Source: Terrisporobacter mayombei (lineage in GTDB: Bacteria > Bacillota > Clostridia > Peptostreptococcales > Peptostreptococcaceae). Taken from it: a stretch of 64,000 bases of DNA. The stretch covers positions 1,054,001 through 1,118,000 of the forward strand of contig NZ_JAHZMP010000001.1 in the NCBI RefSeq assembly GCF_020748465.1, read 5' to 3'. Numbering within the stretch: the first letter of the stretch is position 1; each line of letters opens with the position of its first letter. Below the pieces are notes generated by a model, which was not told the origin of the DNA, ran no database searches, and was given only the letters and a program-made list of their open reading frames with translations. Both the position numbers and the translations under genes were made by a program. This document shows positions 47,557-57,428 of the stretch, piece by piece.

Positions 47557-48871
47557 TTTTTAAATTTTTCTTTATACCTTTATTTAAGATATTTTCATAA
47601 TCAATAAAATCATATATATCTTCATCAAAAACTGGAGAAAATCTCTGCAACTCATCTAGATACAAGTCCTCTATTGATTTATTATTATCTTCACAATAAA
47701 TTACAATTCTCCCCACAATACCATGAGCATCTCTAAAAGGCACACTTTTATTTACTAAATAGTCTGCTACCTCTGTAGCATTTAAAAATCCACCTTTAAC
47801 AGCTTTTTTCATATTATCTTTTCTAATTTTTAATGTAGCTATCATTCTCTCCATTATTTGAAGGCACATGGAAATAGTATTTACACTATCAAAAAAACCT
47901 TCTTTGTCTTCCTGCATGTCTTTATTATAAGCCAGTGGTAATCCCTTCATCACTGTTAATAGAGATACTAAATTACCATATACTCTTCCCGTTTTTCCTC
48001 TTATTAATTCTGCACCATCAGGATTTTTCTTCTGTGGCATTATAGAACTACCAGTTGAATATAAATCATCTAACTCAATAAATTTAAACTCTTGAGAACT
48101 CCATAGTATTAGTTCTTCACTAAGTCTACTTAGATGCATCATTATTATGGAAAAATCACTCATAAGTTCCAATAAATAATCTCTATCACTTACTCCATCC
48201 ATAAAATTATCTACTGGCTTTTTAAAACCCAATATCTCACAAGTAATATTTCTATCAATATTATGAGTAGTACCAGCCAAAGCTCCACACCCTAAAGGTG
48301 ATTCATCTAAAATTTCCAAAGCATTATTTAGTCTTTTACTATCTCTGTCTAGCATACTGTAATAAGCCATAAGGTGATGTTTAAAAGTAACTACTTGAGC
48401 TCTTTGTAAATGAGTATATCCAGGCATAATAATCGGATTATTGTCCGCTACTTCTTTAAGTGTATTTTTTAATTTATCTACATGCGAAATAATTTCTTTA
48501 CATTTTTCCTTTGCAAATAATCTCATATCTATAGCAACCTGATCATTTCTACTTCTTCCAGTATGAAGTTTTTTACCAACATCTCCAACTCGTTCAATTA
48601 AATTTATCTCAACAAAACTATGAATATCTTCATAATTTCCGCTAAGAGACAACTTGCCGTCTTCTATATCCTTCTCTATAGATTTTAGACATTCAATTAT
48701 TATTTTCCCTTCTTCTTCACTTAACAAATTAACTTTTACTTGCATATGAACATGAGCTAAACTTCCTTCAATATCCTTTTTATATAAAAGCGAGTCAAAA
48801 CAAAAGGATTTATTAAATTCCTCCATTAACTTATTTTCATCACTTCTAAAACGTCCTCCCCAAAGCTTCAT
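47552..48871 (-). CDS. argH: Argininosuccinate lyase
   Basis: Cleaves argininosuccinate to arginine and fumarate. The 439 residues start MKLWGGRFRSDENKLMEEFN and contain HTGRSRNDQVAIDMRLF, PGYTHLQRAQ and the catalytic-loop signature GSSIMPQKKNPDGAELIRGK. Length is about 20 residues under the usual 455-460, at the C-terminus. No argG or other arginine gene is near, so it is a solitary gene here; adenylosuccinate lyase is excluded by the N-terminal motif. Confidence 0.94.
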   Translation of the reverse strand: MKLWGGRFRSDENKLMEEFNKSFCFDSLLYKKDIEGSLAHVHMQVKVNLLSEEEGKIIIECLKSIEKDIEDGKLSLSGNYEDIHSFVEINLIERVGDVGKKLHTGRSRNDQVAIDMRLFAKEKCKEIISHVDKLKNTLKEVADNNPIIMPGYTHLQRAQVVTFKHHLMAYYSMLDRDSKRLNNALEILDESPLGCGALAGTTHNIDRNITCEILGFKKPVDNFMDGVSDRDYLLELMSDFSIIMMHLSRLSEELILWSSQEFKFIELDDLYSTGSSIMPQKKNPDGAELIRGKTGRVYGNLVSLLTVMKGLPLAYNKDMQEDKEGFFDSVNTISMCLQIMERMIATLKIRKDNMKKAVKGGFLNATEVADYLVNKSVPFRDAHGIVGRIVIYCEDNNKSIEDLYLDELQRFSPVFDEDIYDFIDYENILNKGIKKNLKK

Positions 48872-48943
48872 CTAAATTGCCCCCTTTAACACATAAATTG
48901 TCCTATTAATTTACATTTCTTATAATGGTAGCATAATTATTAA

Positions 48944-49783
48944 TTAAGCAGTAACAACTTTTTGTAAAATCAAATCATTTATAGCCTTTGCTACCCCACT
49001 ATTTCCATTTTTATCGGTTATATGATTAGCAATTTTTTTTACATCTTCTTCTGCATTTCCCATTGCCACACCTGTTCCTGCAAATTCAATCATAGATAAG
49101 TCATTATAATTGTCTCCAAAAGCCATAATTTGTTCTCTATCTATTTTTAATAGCTTTGATAGGTACTCTACAGCATTTCCTTTATGACTTCCTTCACTCA
49201 TAATTTCTAAGTTTCCTTTCCATGAAGATGTAATTTCTATATTATTTACAAATTGCAAATCAGCTCTAACTTCATCTAATAAATCTTGCTTTTCTATTTC
49301 CATAACATTAAACTTTAACACATTGCTATTTTTAACATCTTCTCTTAAATCTTTTTTAAATATTATTTCAGCCTTATCAGAGAAATTTTTTTGAATAAAT
49401 TCTTTCATAAATTTCTTTTCTTCTTCAGTTTCATACTTTTGAAGTATCTTTTCGTCTGTATAAACTTGATATCTAAGATTATATTCATCTATAATATCCA
49501 TTATTTTCAAACATATATCTTTATCTATAAATTTAGAATATAAAACTTCATTTGTTATTGGATGTTTAATTATAGATCCATTAGAAGATATTATTGGCAT
49601 TGTATCATCTAAAAAAGTCACATGTTCTTTAGCTGAATCATGAAATCTACCTGTAGCAAAGACTACTTTAATCCCCATTTTTTCTGCTTCTTTTAATGCA
49701 CTCTTATTTTCCTCTGTAATTTTATGGTCTTCACCTAAGACAGTTCCATCCATATCTGTAACTATCAATTTATAATTTTTCAT
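48944..49783 (-). CDS. Cof-type HAD-IIB family phosphatase
   Basis: HAD-superfamily sugar-phosphate or cofactor phosphatase, 279 residues. Motif I is D10-M-D12-G (VTDMDGTVL), motif II is FATGRF, motif III/IV is FGDNYNDLSMIEFAG, and a C2B cap lies between. The substrate cannot be told. The ATG at 49783 is preferred over the in-frame GTG six bases upstream, because AGAGG is better spaced for it. It lies upstream of argH, with no evident link. Confidence 0.9.
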   Translation of the reverse strand: MKNYKLIVTDMDGTVLGEDHKITEENKSALKEAEKMGIKVVFATGRFHDSAKEHVTFLDDTMPIISSNGSIIKHPITNEVLYSKFIDKDICLKIMDIIDEYNLRYQVYTDEKILQKYETEEEKKFMKEFIQKNFSDKAEIIFKKDLREDVKNSNVLKFNVMEIEKQDLLDEVRADLQFVNNIEITSSWKGNLEIMSEGSHKGNAVEYLSKLLKIDREQIMAFGDNYNDLSMIEFAGTGVAMGNAEEDVKKIANHITDKNGNSGVAKAINDLILQKVVTA

Positions 49784-49854
49784 ACTCACTCTACCTCTTT
49801 TTATTATTTAGTCACTTTATATTTTATCATATAAATAAATACCCTTAAAACAAA

Positions 49855-49893
49855 AAAAATATAGCATAAATATAAATAATTTATACTATATTT
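49855..49893 (-). terminator. Probable terminator after the antiporter gene
   Basis: AT-rich imperfect stem AATATAGcATAAAT / ATTTATaCTATATT followed by seven T on the minus strand. Confidence 0.65.
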
Positions 49894-49900
49894 TCTATTC

Positions 49901-51166
49901 TTAATTTACTGTTGCCTCTTCACGTTCTTCCTCTTCCATTTCTAGTAAACCAAGTTTTTTAGCTACAAGCTTAGTTGTACTTCCTTGCAGTATAAGTGTT
50001 ATTAATATTGTCATAAATACTATAGATGATATTATTTCACTTCCAGGCACCTTCATAGAAGTAATTATACCGCAAAGAGCTGCTGGTATAACTCCTGTTT
50101 CTCTTACCCACATCATAAATATAAGTTGATTTTTATTCCATTTTGCTTTTCTATCTACTAAAGTACATGCTAGTATACATAAAGGTCTTACTATAAAGAT
50201 TAAACCTAAAACAGATATTAATGAAGGTACAAAATATTTAAACAATACATCTAGTTGAACTTGACTACCTAATATTATAAATATACACATTCTACAAATT
50301 GTACCTAAAGTTTCTGCCACACTGCAATCTGCATCATAGTGTTTTTGGCTAAGCCACAATTTAAAGTTCTGTTTATTTCCTGTTACCAAACCAACTATAA
50401 AACATGACATATATCCACTACCACCTAAATAAGTAGAAAGCTCATATGCTATTATTACAGACAATATAGATATTATAGGAGTATAGTCTTTAAATATACC
50501 TTGTGGACTATCATTAACTAAGAATAATAAAACCAGTCCTGTTATTAATCCTACTATTATTCCCACTATAATCATAATACAAAGATTATATATATTTTCC
50601 TCTACAGAAAAATGACCTCCCATAATTATGGATAAAACTGCTACTGTTAATATAGCTCCAGTAGCATCATTTAATGCAGATTCACTAATTACTGTTTGTT
50701 TTACTTTTTCATCAATTTTTACTTGGTTAAATATTGGCACAATTGTTGCTGGGTCTGTAGATGCTATTATTGAGCCTGCTAAAAGACACGTCATGAAGCT
50801 AATTTGAAAATTCAATCCTATAATTTTTGCCATTAAAAATGATGTTATAATAACGCCAAGTGTAGATAAAAGAAATACACTAATTTTTACATCTTTCAGG
50901 ACTTTTAAACTAACCTCTTTCCCCCCCAAATACAAAATAAATGCTGATCCAAATGTTAATATTAATTGGTTTTCCAGTTGAAACTGAGTAATATCAATAA
51001 TTTTTAGAACGGATGGCCCTAAAAAGATACCAACAATCAAAAACAATACTACATCTGGTATATTTATTAATTCACTTCCTTTGCTGCATATTATTCCTGT
51101 AATAGCTATAGTTGCAAATAGAATTAATAACTTGTTACACGCTATTGCATGAATGGATGTTTCCAT
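49901..51166 (-). CDS. Cation:proton antiporter (NhaP/CPA1 type)
   Basis: 421-residue polytopic protein with about 12 membrane helices and an acidic C-terminal tail (EMEEEEREEATVN). The segment AGSIIASTDPATIVPIF holds the TDP-A motif of CPA1 antiporters, and SESALNDATGAILT holds the N-D ion-binding pair. It exports Na+ or K+ in exchange for H+; ion choice is not predictable. No regulatory TrkA-type domain is attached. Single-gene transcript. Confidence 0.9.
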   Translation of the reverse strand: METSIHAIACNKLLILFATIAITGIICSKGSELINIPDVVLFLIVGIFLGPSVLKIIDITQFQLENQLILTFGSAFILYLGGKEVSLKVLKDVKISVFLLSTLGVIITSFLMAKIIGLNFQISFMTCLLAGSIIASTDPATIVPIFNQVKIDEKVKQTVISESALNDATGAILTVAVLSIIMGGHFSVEENIYNLCIMIIVGIIVGLITGLVLLFLVNDSPQGIFKDYTPIISILSVIIAYELSTYLGGSGYMSCFIVGLVTGNKQNFKLWLSQKHYDADCSVAETLGTICRMCIFIILGSQVQLDVLFKYFVPSLISVLGLIFIVRPLCILACTLVDRKAKWNKNQLIFMMWVRETGVIPAALCGIITSMKVPGSEIISSIVFMTILITLILQGSTTKLVAKKLGLLEMEEEEREEATVN

Positions 51167-51224
51167 GTCCCCATCTCCTTTTTCATAAGTGTTATTTTAT
51201 ACCATAATATTAATTATAAATAAA

Positions 51225-51250
51225 AAATGACCATCTGTGATGGTCATTTA
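51225..51250 (-). terminator. Intrinsic terminator of ridA
   Basis: AAATGACCAT / ATGGTCATTT stem with a five-base loop and a six-base T-rich tail on the minus strand. Confidence 0.88.
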
Positions 51251-51275
51251 TGTTAAATTTATGTTATAAATTTTA

Positions 51276-51659
51276 CTATTCAACTACTGCTATTATTTCT
51301 ATTTCAACTTTAACGTCTTTTGGCAATCTAGCAACTTCAACACAAGCTCTAGCTGGTTTATTTTCTCCGAAATATTCAGCATAAACTTCATTTATTTGAG
51401 CAAACTCATTCATATCTTTTATGAATACTGTAGTTTTAACTACATGTGAGAAGTCAGCTCCTGCTTCTTTTAATATAGCTTGAAGATTTTTTAATGATTG
51501 AGCAGTTTGTGCTTTTACATCTCCTTCAACTATTTCCATTGTTTCTGGAACAAAAGGAACTTGTCCTGATATAAATAATAAGTTTCCAGCTTTAACAGCT
51601 TGAGAATATGGTCCTATTGCAGCTGGTGCATTATTAGTATGTATAACTTGATGTTTCAT
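51276..51659 (-). CDS. ridA: RidA family 2-iminobutanoate/2-iminopropanoate deaminase
   Basis: Trimeric enzyme that hydrolyses reactive enamine/imine products of PLP enzymes. The 127 residues include [27 protein letters not shown] and [20 protein letters not shown]; the Arg in PARACVE binds the substrate carboxylate, which supports real deaminase activity. The ATG at 51659 follows AGGAGG. Single gene between terminators. Confidence 0.94.
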   Translation of the reverse strand: MKHQVIHTNNAPAAIGPYSQAVKAGNLLFISGQVPFVPETMEIVEGDVKAQTAQSLKNLQAILKEAGADFSHVVKTTVFIKDMNEFAQINEVYAEYFGENKPARACVEVARLPKDVKVEIEIIAVVE

Positions 51660-51720
51660 GTTTTTTACCTCCTAAAAAAATATATTGATTAAAAACATTT
51701 TCCTCTCTATTATACTACTC

Positions 51721-51761
51721 ATAAAAAGAATTGTACATATGGTTTTTATAATTCTTTTTAT
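51721..51761 (-). terminator. Possible terminator of leuS
   Basis: A 12-bp A/T stem (51721-51732 with 51750-51761) and 17-base loop, 28 bases after the leuS stop. No G-C-rich core, so weak. Confidence 0.45.
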
Positions 51762-51788
51762 TTTCACTTTATATATTTAAAGCAGATT

Positions 51789-54209
51789 CTATTTAACAAC
51801 TATATTTACTAATTTTTTAAGAACAGCAATAACTTTTACTACATTTTTTCCTTCTATTGCAGTTTTAATTTTTTCACTTTCTAAAGCTACTTTTTCCATA
51901 TCTTCTCTAGCTATATTAGCATCCATAGATATTTTATCTCTTAATTTTCCATTAACTTGAACTATTACTTCAACTTCATCTTGAACTAAAGCTTTTTCAT
52001 CGAATTTAGGCCAGTTGATATCAAATACGCTACCTTCTTTACCTATCATAGTCCATAATTCTTCACCTACATGAGGTGTAAACGGTGCAAGTATAGTTAC
52101 TATTGTTTCGATACCTTCTCTTATTATTCCATCATTTCTAGTATCTAATTCTTTGTATTTGTACATTTCGTTTATTAATTCCATTAATGCTGCTATAGCA
52201 GTATTGAATCCGAATTTTTCACTTAAATCAGCAGTAACTTTCTTAAGTGTTGAATGTATTACAAGTCTCATAGCTTTATCTTCTTTAGTTACAGCTTTAG
52301 CTTCTGCATTTGATTTTGCTACTTCAGCTAATTCATCTACCAATCTATAAACTCTGTTTAAGAATCTAAAACATCCTTCAACACCTTGCTCTGACCAGTC
52401 TAAGTCTCTTTCTGGTGGAGCCGCGAATAATACGAATAATCTAGCTGTATCTGCACCGTATTTGTTTATTATTTCTATAGGTGATACAGTATTACCTTTA
52501 GATTTACTCATTTTACTTCCATCCATTAAAACCATGCCTTGAGTTAATAAGTTTTTGAATGGTTCATCAAAGTCTAACATTCCCATTGATTTGAATGCTT
52601 TAACAAAAAATCTAGCGTAAAGTAAGTGCATTATAGCATGCTCTACTCCGCCTATATATTGATCTACTGGCATCCATTTGTTTACTAATTCCTTACTGAA
52701 TGGTTCTTCAGTATTTTTGGGATCTATATATCTTAAGAAATACCAAGATGAATCAACAAATGTATCCATAGTATCAACTTCTCTTCTTGCTTCTTTCCCA
52801 CAGTGTGGACAAGGAGTTGTTTTAAATGCTTGAGAAGTAGTAAGTGGAGATTCTCCTTTTCCTGTGAATTCAACATCTGTAGGAAGTAATACTGGTAAAT
52901 CTTTTTTATCTACTGGCACTATTCCACAATCATCACAGTAAACAACTGGTATTGGGCATCCCCAGTATCTTTGTCTAGATAATAACCAGTCTCTAAGTCT
53001 GTAGTTAGTAGTTTTCTCTCCTCTATTGTCTTTAGCAAGTTTTTCAACTATACCTTCAAATGCATCTGAAGCATCCATTCCATTGAATTCTTCTGAGTTT
53101 ATCATTTTGTTATCTTCATCTATAACAGGTATTATATCTAAATTAAATTTCTCAGCGAAATCTCTATCTCTATCATCATGAGCTGGAACTGCCATTATAG
53201 CTCCAGTGCCGTAATCAGCTAATACATAGTTTGCTATCCAAACTGGTATTTTCTTATTGTTTACTGGGTTTATAACGTATTTTCCTATGAACATACCTTC
53301 TTTTTCTACATCAGAAGCAGTTCTTTCTATTTCTGTTTTAGTATGCATTTTTGCTATGAAAGCATTAACGTCAGCTTCATACTCAGTTCCTGTAACTAAT
53401 TCCCCAGCTAATTCACTTTCTGGAGCTAAAACCATGAAAGTAACACCATATGTAGTATCTGGTCTAGTAGTGTAAACTGTCATAGACTTGTCAGTTCCGT
53501 CTATATCAAATACTAATTCAGCACCATTAGATTTTCCAATCCAGTTTCTTTGCATTGTTTTAACTTTTTCTGGCCATCCATCTAAAGTATCTAAGTCATT
53601 TAATAATTCCTCAGCAAATGCAGTAGTTTTGAAATACCATTGTTCTAAGTCTTTTTTAACAACTACACTATCACATCTATCGCAAAGTCCTCCAACAACT
53701 TGCTCGTTAGCAAGAACTGTCTCACAAGATGGACACCAGTTAACGAAAGATTTTTTCTTATAAGCAAGACCTGATTCTAAGAATTTTAAAAATATTTCTT
53801 GTGTAAATCTATAATATTCTGGAGTAGAAGTGGCTACTTCTCTTTCCCAGTCGTAACTTAATCCTAATAATTTTAATTGACCTTTCATGTCCTCTATGTT
53901 TGCCATAGTCCATTTATGTGGATGTACTCCATGTTTTATAGCTGCATTTTCAGCTGGTAAACCAAATGAATCCCATCCCATTGGATGAAGTACATTGTAC
54001 CCTTCCATTTTCTTAAATCTAGCAACTACGTCACCTATAGAGTAGTTTCTAACATGTCCCATATGTATGTTTCCTGATGGGTAAGGGAACATCTCTAAAG
54101 CATAATAACTTGGCTTTGAAGAATCTGTTGTGTCAGTTTTATATTGATTATTTTCTGTCCATGTTTTTTGCCATTTGTCTTCAATCTTTTTAAAATTGTA
54201 AACGCTCAT
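51789..54209 (-). CDS. leuS: Leucyl-tRNA synthetase
   Basis: Class Ia synthetase charging tRNA-Leu. The 806 residues have HMGH at 49-52, a zinc-binding insertion ([20 protein letters not shown]), the CP1 editing domain ([12 protein letters not shown] and the late [15 protein letters not shown]), and KMSKSKGN at about 571-578. Length is typical. Expression is controlled by the T-box leader upstream. The ATG at 54209 follows AGGAGG. Confidence 0.98.
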   Translation of the reverse strand: MSVYNFKKIEDKWQKTWTENNQYKTDTTDSSKPSYYALEMFPYPSGNIHMGHVRNYSIGDVVARFKKMEGYNVLHPMGWDSFGLPAENAAIKHGVHPHKWTMANIEDMKGQLKLLGLSYDWEREVATSTPEYYRFTQEIFLKFLESGLAYKKKSFVNWCPSCETVLANEQVVGGLCDRCDSVVVKKDLEQWYFKTTAFAEELLNDLDTLDGWPEKVKTMQRNWIGKSNGAELVFDIDGTDKSMTVYTTRPDTTYGVTFMVLAPESELAGELVTGTEYEADVNAFIAKMHTKTEIERTASDVEKEGMFIGKYVINPVNNKKIPVWIANYVLADYGTGAIMAVPAHDDRDRDFAEKFNLDIIPVIDEDNKMINSEEFNGMDASDAFEGIVEKLAKDNRGEKTTNYRLRDWLLSRQRYWGCPIPVVYCDDCGIVPVDKKDLPVLLPTDVEFTGKGESPLTTSQAFKTTPCPHCGKEARREVDTMDTFVDSSWYFLRYIDPKNTEEPFSKELVNKWMPVDQYIGGVEHAIMHLLYARFFVKAFKSMGMLDFDEPFKNLLTQGMVLMDGSKMSKSKGNTVSPIEIINKYGADTARLFVLFAAPPERDLDWSEQGVEGCFRFLNRVYRLVDELAEVAKSNAEAKAVTKEDKAMRLVIHSTLKKVTADLSEKFGFNTAIAALMELINEMYKYKELDTRNDGIIREGIETIVTILAPFTPHVGEELWTMIGKEGSVFDINWPKFDEKALVQDEVEVIVQVNGKLRDKISMDANIAREDMEKVALESEKIKTAIEGKNVVKVIAVLKKLVNIVVK

Positions 54210-54297
54210 GATTTACCTCCTAAGTATTTTCTGTAATAATTTCCATAAGTATTATTTTATCCAAGTTAAGAAATTCTAAAATTTCTTAATAATATTA

Positions 54298-54525
54298 AAA
54301 AAATCCCCGTCCTAAACTTTACGTTTAGGGACGAGGATATATTTTCGCGGTACCACCCTAATTAGTTTACAAAAGTAAACTCTCTTAGATAGTCTTTATG
54401 CCAACTACGGCCAAATAATTTTGTGTTAGCAAGTTCAAAAATAGTTTATGCTGATTCACACCAAATATCAGCTCTCTGAAATAAACAAAGTTTCCTACTA
54501 CTCTAACTTATTTGATTTCAATCTT
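54298..54525 (-). promoter_or_regulatory. T-box leader of leuS (Leu specifier CUU)
   Basis: Minus-strand leader with the T-box GGTGGTACCGCG (54357-54346) that pairs with the acceptor end of uncharged tRNA, followed by a strong terminator (arms 54303-54317 and 54323-54338, then seven T). In stem I the context GAACTTGC places a CTT leucine codon at 54433-54431 as the likely specifier. So leucine shortage should permit read-through into leuS. Confidence 0.95.
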
Positions 54526-54537
54526 TATTTTTCTATA

Positions 54538-54566
54538 ATATTAACATCTTTATGCTAAAGTGTCAA
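54538..54566 (-). promoter_or_regulatory. Sigma-A promoter of the leuS T-box transcript
   Basis: Minus strand TTGACA (54566-54561), 17 bases, TAATAT (54543-54538). The -35 box lies within the last codons of rsfS. Confidence 0.8.
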
Positions 54567-54909
54567 CATCCACGTATGGAGCATCTTTCCATAGTTTTTC
54601 TAAGTTATAGAACCCTCTATTTTCTTCATCAAATACGTGAACCATTACATCACCATAATCAAGTAATATCCAATTTTGAGTTTCATATCCTTCTTTTGAT
54701 CTTGGTTCTATTCCGTGCTCTGTTAAAGCATCTTGTACGTTATCTGCTATTGCTTTAACTTGTCTTGTAGAACCAGCAGTTGCTATAACAAAATAATCAC
54801 ATAGAGAAGATACTTTCCCTATATTTATTATTGATATATCTTGACCTAATTTATCATCAATTGCATCGTAAACAATCTTTGTCATTTGTTCAACAGTCAT
54901 GTTTGTCAT
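54550..54909 (-). CDS. rsfS: Ribosomal silencing factor RsfS
   Basis: Binds ribosomal protein L14 (uL14) and blocks subunit joining when nutrients are short. The 119 residues contain KLGQDISIINIGKVSSLCDY, FVIATAGSTRQVKAIADNVQ and YGDVMVHVFDEENRGFYNLE, characteristic of the family. The ATG at 54909 follows AAAGGAG. Located after nadD-yqeK, as in Bacillus. Its last codons overlap the leuS promoter. Confidence 0.96.
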   Translation of the reverse strand: MTNMTVEQMTKIVYDAIDDKLGQDISIINIGKVSSLCDYFVIATAGSTRQVKAIADNVQDALTEHGIEPRSKEGYETQNWILLDYGDVMVHVFDEENRGFYNLEKLWKDAPYVDVDTLA

Positions 54910-55040
54910 ATTCCGTCTCCTTTCAATTTTAAACCTACCTAGTTATTATATCATAAATATTTGTATTATTACTATTATATATACAAAATTAAATATTCGC
55001 GACTCTTATTACACTCCTCTTCATCTCACAAAGAATTATC

Positions 55041-55625
55041 CTAGTTAGAGCTACGCAAAGTTAACTTACCTAGAATATAGTTTCTAGCTTTTACAGTTCT
55101 TGGGTGTATTAACTGGTTGTTATCTATTACAAATTTTATAGTGTTATTGAAAGATAAAATTAATGCTTCATCTAGTTTACCACTATAAGTTAGTTCTCTT
55201 AATTCTTCTACTCTTGGAAAGTTTCTACCTTCTTCTATTAAGTCCGACATATATATTATTTTTTCTAAAAGAGACATATTTTCTTTGCCTGTAGTATGAT
55301 ACTTTATTGCATTTATAATTTCATCATCATTAATATTAAATACATATTGTGCCACATAAGAACCTATAACACTATGAGATAGCGCTATATTATTTACTTC
55401 TAAAGGATCTAGTTCTATATTAAATTTTTCTATACAATCTTCAATTTGTTCATCTGTAAAATATTTAGCACAATCATGAACAAGTCCAGCAATCTCAGCT
55501 TGTTCTTTGTCACACTTATATATTTCACTTAACTTTACTGCACATTTTGATACATTTAGAGAATGTTTTAATCTTATCTCAGGTAACATTTCTTTTAGTG
55601 TTTTTTGTATTTCTTTTAAATCCAT
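55041..55625 (-). CDS. yqeK: HD-domain nucleotide hydrolase YqeK
   Basis: Metal-dependent HD phosphohydrolase; Firmicutes YqeK proteins cleave diadenosine tetraphosphate symmetrically. In 194 residues: H21 and the H50-D51 pair (LVHDCAKY) and later HSVIGSY and YHTTG supply metal ligands. Its start abuts the nadD stop (55626), the conserved nadD-yqeK-rsfS order. Confidence 0.93.
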   Translation of the reverse strand: MDLKEIQKTLKEMLPEIRLKHSLNVSKCAVKLSEIYKCDKEQAEIAGLVHDCAKYFTDEQIEDCIEKFNIELDPLEVNNIALSHSVIGSYVAQYVFNINDDEIINAIKYHTTGKENMSLLEKIIYMSDLIEEGRNFPRVEELRELTYSGKLDEALILSFNNTIKFVIDNNQLIHPRTVKARNYILGKLTLRSSN

Positions 55626-56315
55626 TTACTCAACTCCAAAATTGTATAAACCCTTTTCCTTTATATATGATTCCACACTTTCAGGTATTAAGTACCTAAC
55701 TGACTTCCCTAAATTCAATTGGTCCCTAATATATGTGGATGATATATCTAAAGAAGGTACATATACATTTATAATTTTTGCATTATATTTGTTTTCTAAT
55801 TTTTCTATATAGTCTTGAGCTCTAAGCAGACTTATACCCGGTCTTGTCGCTGCTATAAATGTGGCTAATTTGAAATTTTCCGCCACATCTTTCCATGCTT
55901 CTATATCACATATGGCATCTGCCCCTGTAATAAAAAATAATTCGCAAGTTGGATAAGCCTTTTTTAACTCCCTCAAAGTATCTATAGTATAAGTCTTTCC
56001 AACTTTCTTAATTTCCATATCAGAAACTAAAAAATTTTCATTTTTCACAGTGGCAAGTACTACCATTTCATAACGATCTTTTTTATCAGTTATATTCCAA
56101 AATTTATGAGGAGGATTACCAGAAGGTATGAAAATAACTTTATCTAAATTATATTTGCCTCTTATAAACTCCACCGTTGCTAGATGAGCATAATGTATAG
56201 GGTCAAATGTTCCTCCTAATATTCCTATTCTTAAATTATGAGCACTGTCCCTAAACTTTGCCATCTTCTCATTATTTTTCAATATAGATTCAATAACTAT
56301 ATCTTCAATCCTCAT
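55626..56315 (-). CDS. nadD: Nicotinate-mononucleotide adenylyltransferase
   Basis: Makes nicotinate adenine dinucleotide in NAD synthesis. The 229 residues contain the nucleotidyltransferase motif GGTFDPIHYAHL (about 34-45) and the closing SSTYIRDQL (ISSTxxR type). About 28 residues precede the usual start region (NLRIGILGG); the ATG at 56315 has AAGGAG seven bases upstream, so the N-terminal extension appears to be translated. Divergent from recX. Confidence 0.94.
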   Translation of the reverse strand: MRIEDIVIESILKNNEKMAKFRDSAHNLRIGILGGTFDPIHYAHLATVEFIRGKYNLDKVIFIPSGNPPHKFWNITDKKDRYEMVVLATVKNENFLVSDMEIKKVGKTYTIDTLRELKKAYPTCELFFITGADAICDIEAWKDVAENFKLATFIAATRPGISLLRAQDYIEKLENKYNAKIINVYVPSLDISSTYIRDQLNLGKSVRYLIPESVESYIKEKGLYNFGVE

Positions 56316-56551
56316 TATTATTCTCCTTTTTACTCCCTTTTTTCTATAACAATTAAGTTTATAATATAAAAACCCTTTTTTTAGTATATAATCATAAATA
56401 TATATTTTTATTAACTAAATTATCTATATTTATACTTTAATTGCAAAAATTTGTTCACTATTAATATATATAATAATTTCAATTATATAACAAGTGATTT
56501 TTAACATTTCTTTAACTTTAAGCAATAAATTTAATTTAAAGGAGACAAAAT

Positions 56552-57193
56552 ATGTCTATAATAACAAAAATTGAGGTTCAAAAGAAAAACCAAGACAGAG
56601 TAAATATTTATGTTGATGAAGAATTTTTCATGGCTATTTATAAAGAGTTAGTATTTACTTTTAATTTAAAAAAAGGTGATAACATTGAGGAAGATCATCT
56701 TAGACAAATTTTAAAAGATGAAATGTTTTTAAAAGGGAAAAATAAAGCTTTAAATATTTTATCAAAAACTAGTCAATCTGAGAAAAAAATCAGAGAAAAA
56801 TTAGAAAATGATTTTGAAGAAGACGTTATAGATGAAGTTCTTGATTTTTTAAAAAAGTACAATTTTATCAACGATAACGAATTAGCTTCTAAAATTGTAA
56901 CTACCAACGTTAATCTAAATAAATATGGTAAAAATAAAATAAAACAAAATCTTTATAATAAAGGCATTGAAAAATCAGCCATTGATGAAGCCATTTCAGA
57001 AATTGATGTAGATGAAGAGTTTGAAAACGCTCTTTATTTGGCAGAGAAAAGATATGCACGAGTAAAAAATGAAGACCCCAAAAAAGCTTATGCTAAAGTT
57101 GCAAATCACCTTGCTTATAAGGGCTTTAATTATGATATAATTAAAAGCGTATTAAATAAGATCTTTAAAAGTGATTACAATGATGATTATTAA
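56552..57193 (+). CDS. recX: Regulatory protein RecX
   Basis: Modulates RecA filaments. The 213 residues consist of tandem three-helix RecX repeats, with ALNILSKTSQSEKKIREKL and VLDFLKKYNFINDNELASKI typical. The ATG at 56552 follows AAAGGAG. It leads a plus-strand run with the 25-codon ORF and rnz. No recA is near. Confidence 0.92.
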   Translation: MSIITKIEVQKKNQDRVNIYVDEEFFMAIYKELVFTFNLKKGDNIEEDHLRQILKDEMFLKGKNKALNILSKTSQSEKKIREKLENDFEEDVIDEVLDFLKKYNFINDNELASKIVTTNVNLNKYGKNKIKQNLYNKGIEKSAIDEAISEIDVDEEFENALYLAEKRYARVKNEDPKKAYAKVANHLAYKGFNYDIIKSVLNKIFKSDYNDDY

Positions 57194-57228
57194 GATATAA
57201 GTATATACATTATACTTTAGGAGGTAAT

Positions 57229-57306
57229 ATGAAAACTGTTATAGCCATACTTTGTGTACTATTATCAATTTACAATATTAAACAATTATACAAAGAAGAT
57301 AGATAA
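57229..57306 (+). CDS. 25-aa putative membrane peptide
   Basis: Short ORF MKTVIAILCVLLSIYNIKQL plus YKEDR. A near-perfect AGGAGGTAAT ribosome site precedes the ATG directly. It would form one short membrane helix (about 3-15). It lies between recX and rnz in the same direction. No family recognised; the strong site is the main support. Confidence 0.55.
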   Translation: MKTVIAILCVLLSIYNIKQLYKEDR

Positions 57307-57428
57307 AAGGAGATTATTTAATGATCTCTTTTTTAAATAAAATATATTTTATAATATATTTTGTTAAAACTATAATTATAATTAGTAATTATTATTTTAA
57401 AATAAAAATATACATAAGGAGAATTCGT

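Noticed and set aside
54840..55040. Possible tRNA or small RNA between yqeK and rsfS
   Set aside because: No cloverleaf-compatible arms or T-loop consensus could be found.
57321..57428. 36-codon N-terminal extension of RNase Z
   Set aside because: AT-rich, hydrophobic and not family-like; the ribosome site lies just before the internal ATG.
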